In this document: positions 14,101 to 25,920 of the stretch, piece after piece | How the letters are laid out: every line of letters begins with the position of its first letter | How positions within the stretch are numbered: position 1 is the stretch's first letter | Assembly (NCBI RefSeq): GCF_015832195.1 | Contig: NC_052017.1 | Span: 47,507,652 to 47,571,651 of the forward strand | DNA length: 64,000 nucleotides | From: Motacilla alba alba | Taxonomy: Eukaryota; Chordata; Aves; Passeriformes; Motacillidae | Direction of reading: 5' to 3' | Position numbers and translations under genes: made by a program | The notes under the pieces: generated by a model | The model's database searches: none | Told to the model about the DNA's origin: nothing | What the model saw: the letters and a program-made list of their open reading frames with translations, nothing else

Positions 14101-15859
14101 ATGTGATTGACATGGATGTTAACTAACCCCTTAATCATTGCTTTTTCAGGTGATATCACTGCCAAATATTGCTTACTCAGACCAGCTGGCATGGAAAACT
14201 AGTCACAGGATTTTGCAAAGTGAAAACTTTAGCAGATAATCTTTCCTTTGAAGAGTTTTGCTGAGTTTTTTAAGCATCTGCCAAATGACTCCTGAACACC
14301 TTACTCTGTATTTCCCAAAGGTGGTCTTTAAGTGTCAACTTCTTGCAATCAATACCTACACAGCAAGTGCTACAGACATAAGGATTTATTTGAAAACTTT
14401 CTTATCTGGACTATTCATTAACACTGTCCATCAGTTCACATTAAAATAAGTACTTTGAAGCAAAATCTGGGAGATGAATCCATACTTGCTTTCTCATAAA
14501 AACCATGTCCTCTGTTCCAGATCTGTTGCTGACTTGCTGTTCCTATTGAATTATTCTACATATGCTGAATTATTTGGTAATGTTATTCTCTAACATCCCT
14601 CTTCCAAGAAGAACACCATGTGCCATATGTTAAAAATATTTTTGATTGTAGGTGGTGGCTGGTACTTAAAGCTGGAGAAAAGTGGCTCTCAGAAATTATT
14701 TTGATTATTTTGTTTAGCAGAGCAGCCAGCAGTACATTCTCTAGTAGTAAGATAAGCAAGATCTTTGTCTCAGCCCCCAAAAAAATCCAAAATCAACAAG
14801 CAACTAGGTGTAGGTATACAACTGAAGGAAGTCACAAGAACTACTGTAAAATATTCTAATTCTGCATAAATGTAGCCAGCATAACAATCCAATGTGCTTC
14901 CAAGTATTCCCATTACCATTTGCTCATGACATTTTTTGGAAAATGGCTCCAGAAGATGGCCTGTCCATTAGCCAAAAATTTAAATGTGGTAACAGTTGTC
15001 TGAGGAGTCGTAGGCCAAGTCCAGATAGAAGGCTGAAGCAGCTCAGAGATTGAGCAATCTTGGAACCAAACAAGGCAAAGACGTATAAGATGTGGTTGTA
15101 ACATGGCATCATACATGGAAGAGCTCCCTTATTTTCTACTTTGTCAAATCCCCAAATTACATCATATAATTTTAGAAGCAGAACAGTTTTTTAAACTTAA
15201 GCACAGAGCACATGAATATTCAAGGAGAATAAAGGAGCCTCCAAGCATGACACACAAAACCTTCACATGGCATGACTGCTGGTTATGACAGCTGTCCTTT
15301 TTTAGGCTATGTTGACCACTCCAGATGTTCATCTTCAACATTGTGCCCCAAAGTCCCGATGGGAACATCTGTTATCTTGGCTACAGAGAGATGATAAACA
15401 ATATTGAGGTCCTGGACATAGACAGTAAAGTATAGACTAGTACAGCTGTAGTGCAGAGATCATGGGATGTAGTAATAGATCCCTTCTCTTGGTGGAGGCT
15501 GCTGGTATTTGATAGTGGGTAGGAAAAACTGACACAGGCAATGCTGGGAGCCAGTTTCCAGCCTTGGGTAAAGATCCTACTGCAACAGTCTCAAAACAGG
15601 GCAGGCAGAGCACATCCCAAAGAGCCTCCGCTGACTCATAGGTGTTAGTGGTGTCAAACTTAACTGGGATCAAGGAACAGTTGCAGACATGTGGTGAATC
15701 ATTCTTCCAGTTTTATTCTAGGCAAAAACTCCCCACTCCCCCAGCCATATTATTAAAGCATAAAACATTTTCAAAAACTGCTGCAAACCAACTTTAAGAC
15801 AACAAAATATTTCCTCCCTGCACCCTTTTCTTCCCAGTTACTTAGGGAACTTTGTCTCT
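5101..15859. other. intergenic DNA, no gene seen
   Basis: No coding, RNA gene or clear young repeat apart from the pyrimidine tract at 5595. Segments near 8106-8175 and 9058-9095 faintly recall old amniote interspersed repeats (AAATTCTGACCCTGCC; TTAACTTCAACAGGCTTTGG) but are too decayed to call. Three neighbouring chance frames at 13396-14126 show no homology I recognise. Confidence 0.5.
5595..5628 (+). repeat. pure pyrimidine tract
   Basis: Thirty-four bases of only T and C: a T-rich start, a run of seven C, then nine T. Simple low-complexity sequence. Confidence 0.9.
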
Positions 15860-16115
15860 TTCTGTCGTTCTGTTCGTTGTGTCTGTTTCCATCCATTTCA
15901 GCGAAGGGCTTCACCTTCCGATTCCTATTGAGAAATGTAGCATATCCAAGCAAGGCATTAAATCTCTCCCTCAGAGGTCTATTTATTTTTAAAATTCCAT
16001 GTGCATTGGTTAGGAGAACAGGATTATTTTGACTGAAATTGCGACAAAGGGTTTATTGTCTGATAGTGTTGCCGCTATCCAAATAATTACTAGCATGTTA
16101 TTTGCAGATGCGTTT
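15860..16115. promoter_or_regulatory. CpG-retaining AT-rich block, candidate conserved non-coding element
   Basis: Seven CpG dinucleotides fall between 15866 and 16111, in an AT-rich interval where CpG is otherwise scarce. The block includes homeodomain-like TAATTAC (about 16084-16090) and no repeat signature. CpG kept outside an island is a weak sign of purifying selection. This is a candidate only, from my own reading. Confidence 0.3.
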
Positions 16116-18989
16116 ATGTGCTAATATAAAAATATGGGTTTATAGTTCTATTATCTAGAGCACAATTTTTAAAAAGTCTGGAGATTTTACCAATAAAACT
16201 AAGTAAAATTATTTAGGCAGCTAAACTCCTTTTGAGCTCAGCATGACTTTAGGAAAATAAATGCAATTTGGGACCTCAGAGACCTGGCTGACTCAGACTC
16301 TTTTTTGGATTCCGAAATCTACAGTGGCAGATTATGTGAATGATTGCTGGTTTAGCATCCCATTTGTAAACCAGACAATACTCTCTGCAAATATTTTTTG
16401 TTATTATTCCAAAATAAAAGAAAAGAAAGAGAAAATAAGCCTTTCATACATAAGGAGCTCCCCAAAGGAACTGCATTGCAGCAAGTTCAAAAAGTTACAT
16501 GAAATAGAAGTGTGCCAGATGTGCCTGGAAGACCACGCATTTCTGATCATCACTTTTCCAGTTTTTGTTGGTCTAAAACTCAGACTAATGACTGTCAGAT
16601 TTTAAGCTGATGAAACAATTTTCATCATGCCTTGATGTTTGGAGAATAAAGTCAACAGAAATTGTCGTGTAATACATGAAAATGTTCTCAAGTTCCAAGC
16701 ACTGAGTGAGGGCACTTAAGGGATTATTACTGTTAGCAGTTTACTGTTAGCAGTAAACTGGCATAAATGCCCAAGCAAAATTATTCACATCACCTCAAAC
16801 TTCACAGAACCCTGTGAAATAAGGTTTCTTTCCATTAACAGTTTTAACTTGGTGCTGACATGACAGTGAACATTATTTTATGGTTTCACTGTTCTGAAAG
16901 ATTTGAGGGGAAAAGAGGTCACCATGCTAAGGTTTAGAAGACAGAGTGCATTATGGAGCTGAAAGACAGATTTATCAGCCTCATTCTGTTAATCATCAAA
17001 GAGATGGAAAATTTCCACACTCGAATATAGAATGTGCTATTCATTAAAGAAACTGTTGTTTAAAAAACAAAAAAAACTTGCTTGATTTTGCTAGTGCAAG
17101 GAGTGAATGGGTTTTTTTCCATCATCAGTGAACTTCTTTAAACTGAAAATTAAATACTGCCTCAGGCTTCTGAATTTCTTCCCACACAGGCTTACTGAAC
17201 ATCCAGATGTTACCACCTCAATGGCTGATATTTTACCTCTTTCTCTTAATGGTTTCACACTTGATATTTCCCTTCTTGTGTACCATATGGTTGCAATGAA
17301 AGCATTCCAGGGATTTGCACATCTCAGTCTAGAAATCTTATGTAAAAACCTGCTTATGCAGCTCTGTAAATTTGTTAGATCTTTAATATCTTGACCACTT
17401 CAGCAGTACCTTCTCCTGCAGGATGTAATTTGATGATTTTGCTGACACTGAAGCTAATGCCACTCCGGAAATCTCTTTCATCTGTGTTGCAGCAGCCTGC
17501 TCTGGTATAATGGATGAGGAAGACCACAAGGCTGTGTAATTCTGTGATTAACCAAAATTCTTCTATGCTTCTGTATCTTTGTGCAACTTCTGTTGTTTTG
17601 TTGTTTTGTTGCTCCTTGTAAAACCTTGATGAGTAAATCTTCATAATAAATTTTCAACAAAGGCACAATTCCAGTCCTCAGAAAAACATCTCATGTGTAA
17701 AACCACCAAAATGGAATAAAAGAGTAGTGGGTATATGTAGCATCAGAGTCTTTTTAACCAAAAGTTATGGATTTTCACAACAACTCCCCACAGATTTTTG
17801 ACACAGGTTTTTTTTTTTTGTCCCAAGTCATTATCAAAATCTGTTTGATAGAAAGAACTTGCACTGTTTCATCATTGTGCACATTTGTTCTTTTGGGACA
17901 CTGTTTCACTACGTCACGTATCATTTTTCACATAAACATGGGCCAAAAGATGTGTTTCTGGGACTTATGAAAATGCGCCCCTCTTGGTCCTTTCAAATAT
18001 GAGAGAGCCCTGTCTAACAAAACCTTTGGGAACAGTAGCTCACAAAGAGTTTTGTGAGCAGCTCTAGCTTTGATTACGTGGCTCAGTGGACCACGGGATC
18101 TTGATCCTGAACCTTTTTTCCCTGTAACCCCCAAAGTCTTGCAATTCTTATGCGAAACTGAAATGGTACCTGAAAGGAACTCAAGCATACTGAACATACC
18201 CAGAGTGGTGGTAATGCTTGATGGCAGCCTCTGGAGTTACTTAAGCATATTTCTGTGCAGTTCAGTGCCCTTTTTTTGCAGATATGCCTTAAGTTGCATG
18301 TACTCTGCAATGTACACCAACGCAACCAAATTCACACATCTTTTTCACTGCTTCTCTCTATCTTAAGGTGAAATATTGCAAGCTAAGACTCATGAGATTA
18401 ATGCTGTCCTGGTGATGTTGCAATGGTGAGAAGAGAGTGACTAAACCAGACAATAAAACTTTTTCTTGCCAAGCATTAAAGCATGCTTTCTGTCAATTGC
18501 TCTCAAGTGGCATCATACAGCCCCATCTCCCCAGAGTATAACTGCCCAGAATTTCCAGGCAGCCATGAAAAAGAGCTGTGAAGCTGTAGTTTCTTTGAAG
18601 TGGCATGAGCTCATTTTTAAAATAGCTTTGAGCCATCACCCATATTTCCAACTGTTGTTTTACCAGATCAGTGATTTCCACCTCAGCAGGCTGTTTAACT
18701 CATCTCTGCTGTCCCATGACTGGGTCAGCTCTAGTTGCATCTTTCCTGATCAGCATTTAACCAGACTGCTCCTAGCAGTCTCCAAAATATTTTTCCTCTG
18801 GTCATTTACCTCATTCTTTGCTTCCCATGCTCCTAGGAGTGTACTAACTGATGTTCAACCCATAGACATTTTTCTTACCCTATGAATATGAAAAATGATT
18901 GTTCTCATCACCTTATCAGCAGCTTTTCTTGGTTTGGAAACCTGTGATGCCCCTGATTAGCCATTCCTTCTTCAGGAAAAACACAACTA
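16116..18989. other. intergenic DNA, no gene seen
   Basis: AT-rich sequence with short chance frames on both strands and a T run near 17810. Nothing recognisable up to the ancient CR1. Confidence 0.55.
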
Positions 18990-19640
18990 AACCCAATCTT
19001 TCTTCCAAGACTTTATTTTCCAGGCTCATGCTCTTTGTCATTACTCTTCTCTGTAGTCTTTCCAAGTAGATATGTCCTTCTTAATGTGCAAGCCCCCCAT
19101 CTAGACACAGTTTCAGCTGTGGTTGTGGTGTAGCACAATGCTTGGGCTTTTCCATCCATGTGTCTTATTGGCCATCCTCTATGGAGCCCATTTTTTGTTT
19201 TTCTTGTAGCTTTACAATTCTGTTGACTCATGTTCAGCTCGTAAGCCATTTCCTATTGGTGTGCTGTCTGGTTTCCACTCAGTGTCTGCACCCCCCCACA
19301 TTTGTCCCCGTTGAAAAATGTTTTGTTTCATTTTGTTTCCATGATGTGCTTCCAATATGGCAAGATTTCTCTGAGGTCTAACCTTGCACTTCTCCCCAGC
19401 TTGGTGTTATTTGCACATTTAGTACAATACCTTATTCTATCTTTGGGTCAGACCTGGAAATACTGCATTGTATCAGACTCAGATTAAATCCCTGTGAAAC
19501 TCTGCTCACTGCATCCCTTTGACTCCACAGATTATTTGTGTTTCTAGAAGCTTTTCCCTGCCCCAGCATCCTCAGTTTATCTTGACCATGCTTCTCTAGC
19601 TTATTTCTGAGTGTTATGTTTAAGATGTATGACACCTACT
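18990..19640 (-). mobile_element. ancient CR1 LINE copy, antisense, heavily decayed
   Basis: Read on the + strand this shows the known reverse-complement landmarks of old amniote CR1 copies: ATTCTGTTGACTCATGTTCA followed by GCTCGTAAGCC, CCCCAGCTTGGTGTTATTTG followed by CACATTTAGTA, and a late CTCTAGCTTATTTCTGAGTG block. Order and spacing fit the consensus. Identity is clearly lower than for the other CR1 copies here, so it is probably an old insertion predating modern bird radiations. The edges are approximate. Confidence 0.72.
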
Positions 19641-22600
19641 GCTTTTGCTTTGCCCACAAAATCTACAACTATGGGAAATTTACTTTCAGAGAAAGGTAAT
19701 TAATAGCTGTGGTGAACAGCAGCCAGTTAGACCCTCTGTAGAAGGACTATTTTAACTGGTATTTCATATTGGAAATAAATCGAATTTCCAAAAATGCACC
19801 CTGACAATAAGTAGCATATCACTAATTTTCAGCCCAGCAGCTGCAGACCACCCTCAGGAGAAGGTGCACCAGACATGAAAGAGGTTTGCTTGGACACTCA
19901 CACAGAAATGTGAGGAGGCTGTTGCCACCCTTCTTAAATTGGGCTGGGGCTGGCAGTATGAGAGACAAGGGTGAGTGCTCTGACAGTCACATTTTTAACA
20001 TTTGTGGATTTTATATGTGTGTATAAGCCAAACTGAAACCTTATGACATGTCTTAGACACTGGGAGCACGTCATGAAATCCCAAACCCCAAAATCCAAGA
20101 CTTGTTTACTCAATAGCAGATAAGTGTAACACATCTGCTTTTGAAAGGTTTTGTTGCTGGGATTTTTTGTAAAAAACAAAGAGCCTAGAAACATGACACT
20201 TCTCATCAAACATTTGGTTATAAAGGATGGTTAATTAGGCAAAGAAAATATTCCCAGGGCTTCACTAAAACACAAGTCAAATTCAAGAAATGGAGCAGCT
20301 GCGTTCCTTGTTTTGGGAGAGTACTCCACAATTGAAGCTGCAAGTGTTTCCTCTTTCATTCACATTACATGAATCCATTATAATCATCTACAAAATAAAG
20401 GGAAATTAATTTGTTTTTCTCTGTATGAATAAGCAGCTTTCTTAAATTCACCTTTCTTACCAATGAGGAGAGCACTAGGATTTCTTGGACCACAAAGGTC
20501 AGGTCCTTGTATTACTACACTTCCCTTTCACAAGAACAGGGTTGCTCCATCTTAAAAATAATCATGTTGTTTTGCCTCCCGCTGCTCCTATGAACAGGGT
20601 GTTGCAAGATCCCCTTACTCTAACAGTTAGACAGCTCCTACTTTCCAGCTTGAATTTATTCATGCCTAGTTTATAATCTTTTGCTGTTACTTTATCAAGG
20701 AGCACGAGCTCAGTTGTGGAGGTCCATATTACTTGCATCTGATGGTGCATGCCTCTCTTCCCCTGTTTCCACTTCAGCCCTACCAGGAATGGATATTCAG
20801 TGAAGAAAACCAGTCGGGAAAGCCACAAGGGTTGTGCTGGAATCTTGCAAATACTGAATGTAACATTAACTGAGCAATGTCTGAGTCAGTGAAGCAAGGC
20901 ATTCACCCTAGCATTGATTATCTTTCCCATCACTGTCAGCCACTTCAGCTCTCTCACAGAAATTCATTCAACTTGGTTAAAATTTCTGGGAAGGGAAGGT
21001 TTCCTCTGTTGCCTGTCCAAGTCCACAGCTCTTAGAGTGGAAAACAAGGACGAGTCACTTCTAGCAAATGGCTAATGGAACTTGTCTTTATTTCGGGCTC
21101 CTTGAAATCTTTTCTTCTCACACACAGGGTTCACATGTGCTATGCTACTATCATGATCGTGGTGTGTAAGCACTTCCGAGAGACATTCCAATCTTAAATA
21201 TAATTCTTTAGGTCAACAGGGAGACTCCATAGGTCTCTGCTAGCCCTCCCTGAGATGCCCTTCCCCAGGGCATTGAGCAGCAACAATGATATCAGACATG
21301 GGGAAGGCATGACCCAAAAGGAGAGGAAGTCTGTGCGTGCCTGTGTTCCAAATCTTGCCTGACCATTCAGCTGTACAGCGCTGCTCAGCCAGGCTCTTCA
21401 GGCCAAAATAACCTGGCTGGGTGATCTAGGGTGGGAGCTCAGTGTAGCCTCCTGGGGTGCAGGAGGAGGATACCAAGAAGAGTGCATTGCCCTGGAGTCT
21501 TTCAAGGCCCAAATGGACACAGGCTTGTACAATGTGGTCTGAACTCAGCTCTGACCCTTTTTGAGAAGAGACTTCATGAGATCCCTCCCTGCCTGAGAGA
21601 CTCTGGGAGTCTGTGCACACAGAAGATGCAGATGGGTAATCTAATCCATGACCAGCTCATGGCTAATATCCTTCATGTATATAAATTCCCAAGTGTCAGC
21701 CACTAACAAGGTCTTCAACTGAGAGCTGGAAATGAAGAAAGGTAAATATTCCAACACTGCGAATTCAGAAACAGTCATGTTCAAGATGAAACAGTCATGG
21801 TTACTTCAGACTAGATACTGGGTATTGGAAAACTGAATCATGCTGAAGAGCTGTGTACATTCAGTTGGCCTCTGCTTTCAGTTACAGAGATTTCATTGCC
21901 ACACGCTGAGATTCTGGCAAGCATATTTCCTGGATATCATCTATTGGAAAATGATTGACTCCTCTTTGACACAGCATTGGATCATCTTTGGAATTTAAGT
22001 TTCCTTATGTTTGGCAAGTAATTTGAATTATTAAAAAATGGAAACATCAGAATACAAGTGTTGTATAAAAAACTCTATGACTACATTGTCCAAGTGACAG
22101 ACCTGTGCAGTATCACCTGTTTAATGCTGGCTATTATAAGCCTAGAAAAGCATTTTATTTCCATGCAATACTATTGTTTTCTGTCAAACTGCCCAACAGA
22201 ATGTTTCTAGATTTCACAACTTCTCTGGAAAGTTCTTTGCAGCCCTAATGTTGCAGGCAGGAGAATTACTAAAACTGGTGTTGCCATTGCTGACCCCACT
22301 TGTTCAATATGGTCAATTCAGAAGCTGATAAATTCTTTAACCATTTTGACATGATTACAATTAAAATAAATTTATCCAGAATTATTCATTCATTGTATTC
22401 AGTCTTGCAGTCAGAAAGCAAAACCTAAGTGTTTGTGTAAATTTGCCCTTTCTTAAATACACAGCTAGTAAAAAGACAAAGCATGTTGCTGCAGCACAGC
22501 ACATTTGCCACACTCCCTCAGCTTGTTCCAGAACTCTCATGCTAATGCCTGTTCCAAGCAGAATGGGTGATCCCCTGTTCTGTATTGGTTTCATACAATT

Positions 22601-25600
22601 CACTTGAGTAAACTCGCAAGGCATAAATATTTAATGCTACTAGACTATTTCTCCCAAACAAAACCTAAGTTAAAAAGTACAAAAGAACCAGAAAATATGT
22701 TCCCTTCCCAAATTAAACATCATACCATTGTATGCCTTGTCTGTTTCCAATAAAGGCCATAGACTATAATGTTGCAGCACTTTTAAGCCTTTCATGTTCC
22801 TGTGAATGCAGAAAGATTGCAAATCCATTTCTCACTGCAATGGTACCTCAATTTGTTGCATAGGCTGTACTGAAATATTCAATACAAAGTTCATGTTTTG
22901 AGGGAAATTTTCTTTATATTTCAATTATCTTTCTGTTTTCACTTGATAGGTCTCATTTCCTGCTCTTCCACTTTCAAGTGCCATTTGCATCCCTTTGTTC
23001 TAGCTGAGAAAACCAGTGGTTTCTGCTCAGTTGCTCCAAGTTGCCATGCTAGAGCATCATGCATCACAGAGGGGATGGGGAGTCTATTGCATGCAGGATC
23101 TGGGACCGCATGGTCGCAGACATGAAAGGATATTTTTTGGGTTGAGTTATTGGCCAGGAAGACCCAATATTGGCAGTCCTGTCCTGGGTATCTGGTCTAT
23201 CCATGACTCCCTAAACACCTCGAGGCTGTAACTAGCTCAGACTCAGCCTTCACACATCATTATTGTGCTGGTGGAGAAAGGATTGCACATGAAAACCAAA
23301 GGCAGGATACAACTGGTGGCACTGTTGGTCTTTTACAAGGCTTGCTGAAGCTTTTTGAGTGTTCAATCTGGGAAAACATAAAAGCTAAAAAAGGTGTTAT
23401 CCTGTGAAAAACAATGGTTTTGTTGCAGTTTCCTTCACCAGTTTTTACTCCTTAAACTCACTTTGTTGTCATTCTGTTGCAAATCAGGCTTCTTCAACAA
23501 TTACTGCATTAAAACCCTGCCAGAAGTATCCCTATTTCTTTTACTGAGGCCAAACACTTTATTTCCTCAGTCTCAATTTCATCAGCCACTGCTGAACTTT
23601 ACCCTAGGCCTTTTCCAGGGTAAGTCCCAAGCCCCACTTCTGGGCCAACACTTGGAGACCTCTCAAAATGTCTGAGTTGTTTCCCACAAGCAACATTCTG
23701 GCTTCATTGGATGCTGGAGTGGACCCCTCTGTCTCACAGCAAGCTTCTGATGCCTCAGCTTCACAGGGCCACCATTGCAGAGAGAACTACTCAAGCTACT
23801 CAAGCACGAAGGGTAAGTCCTGGGACAATTTGGTTCTGCCACAGCTCAGTTTGGCTCAGTCGACTTCTCTGATGTATACATACCACAGTGGCTGAGCAAA
23901 CTTCTGCTGCCAATAGCAACAGATGTTTCTGGAGTTTAATTTAGGAAGGCACCTATTGACCCTGGTTGTGTCTTCTTTGGGTACACTGGTCAGTTCTGAT
24001 CTGTAGCAAGCCAATGGTAATGGGCTCTTTGCCCAACTGCACTTGCCAGGTGCCCACTGCCATCACGTCCTGTCCTTTCACTCCAGCTGGGTTCATATTT
24101 TGAAAGCTCTGCTTTTCATTCTTCAGGAATTTATTACACAATCAAATTAATCTCTGGTACCTCTTTTTTTATCTATACAAGTCACATCTACGAATTTTAG
24201 AAATGTAATTGGAAATGGAGTGCATTTTCCCACTGGGGAAATTCCCACTTATATACCTTAAAACCTGGGTTTACTTATATACCCAAAATAGCTTCAGAGA
24301 TTTTTAGAGAACTTTACTTTTGTGGTAGAAAATTCATCCAAAACTTGGCAGGACACGTATCTAAATGAAATGAAAAGTTTCAAGGGGGAATACAACATTG
24401 CTGTGTATTTGTTGTTTTCACCTACAGAATGAAGAAAAGTTCACCCATAAATAACTTCCAGGTTATGTGTTCTAGTAGAAATATCTCAATTTTTTCAAGT
24501 AAAACCAGATTCAATGTAAAAATCATACCTTATCATTTATTCAGACAATCTGATTTATAGGCAGTGCTGTACTTGCTGCACTTGCTGCTAGTCATTCTGA
24601 TTGCATCCCTTGTACTTCTCTGTGTGTTCCTAACACTATCTCACTTTGTGCCAATAAACTCTTGTGTGTAGCACTTTTACTGGGCTTTCCCTCATTTTTT
24701 GGATAGAAGTTGATTATAGCAAGTCACTCAAAGCCACATCCTCTACTTGACAGAAATTTGTTCAAATAAATTAGCCATAATTTTGACAGTACAGCGCATT
24801 ATCTTTCCTTTTTCCATATACACATATCTGCTCTATGAGAAATATACCAAACAGAAACAGAATTGGTACCATTTTGTCATCGTCCTTTTATGTTGGGTAA
24901 AAACTTTCAGGGATGATACAGTGTCTTGAAAGATTTAAGTGGTTTGATCCTGTCTCAGTATGAGGTTTTATGTACAGTACTTCTTGCCAGACAATTTAAG
25001 TTTATAAATATATGTAGTATAAAAGTATACAGAATACCAGACTGTAATCAATTTATGCAAATACTATTTTTTCCCCATCTCTTTTTCCAAGAAGGTACAG
25101 TACCCCTCTTGTACATAACAAGAATTTCCACTGAGTTGTATTTCCAGTAGTCTGGAACTCATTCTTGTCATGTGCTGCAGAAGAAATGATCATGTATTTA
25201 GTTTGTTTGGGAAGGCAGAGGCTACTAAGCACAGGGCCTGGAAGAGATGGGATGTTTTGGAATTTCTAGAAAAGGACAGTGGTTTGATTTGCATTGTTTT
25301 GCTGCAGACTGGTGGCACGAAATTTGGGCAGCATCTGTTTTATTGCATCACCATTACTGGACATCACGTGACATGATAAGACTGACCCACCCTGGAATGA
25401 CTAATCGAGTGGGATGCTTTAAAAGGTTTTTTTCTTTTTTACAACCCTCAATTACGGAAACCACATTTTCCAGGGTAAAAAACAGTAACTTTTAAGCATG
25501 TGTGAATGTGTATGTGTGTTGCGCTTTTTGCCTTTTGGATTTTTTTCTGTTTCTAACAAAAAAGGCTCTCCTGCCCAATAAAGAATTTGGTCAGAGAGAC

Positions 25601-25719
25601 TTTTTGTTTTTATACCTGTAGTGAATCAACATGAATCATCTAATTTTAGCCATCATCTTTATAGTTTGAAGCTGAAAGTAAGACTTACTCCCTAGGCAAA
25701 GCAAAAATTTATTTCCTGG
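19641..25719. other. intergenic DNA, no gene seen
   Basis: Unique-looking sequence with a moderately GC-richer part at about 21200-21700. Chance frames up to 93 codons, none with domain features. Confidence 0.55.
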
Positions 25720-25920
25720 CTCATGCAGCTTGTCGCCCCATTTGTTTGAGATACACAGCCACGTTACTTTTCCCGCTTTCAGCTATGCCTATTGGAACTG
25801 CAGCTACACCATTTCCCAAGAATATGCTTGGTGCGTCAGCTAACCTTTAAATATTAAAAATGGAGAGTGGCTTTGCAAACTTATGCCAAAATGGAAAGGT
25901 GTAAGGAAACCGCAGTCTGG
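25720..25920. promoter_or_regulatory. CpG-retaining block with AP-1/MAF- and RUNX-like motifs
   Basis: Five CpGs occur in about 200 bp of non-repetitive sequence. TGCGTCAGC (25831-25839) resembles an AP-1/MAF half site and AACCGCA (about 25908-25914) fits the RUNX core. In human the EPDR1-STARD3NL interval is a bone-mineral-density association region, so RUNX-type motifs are of interest here, but binding is inferred. Confidence 0.28.
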
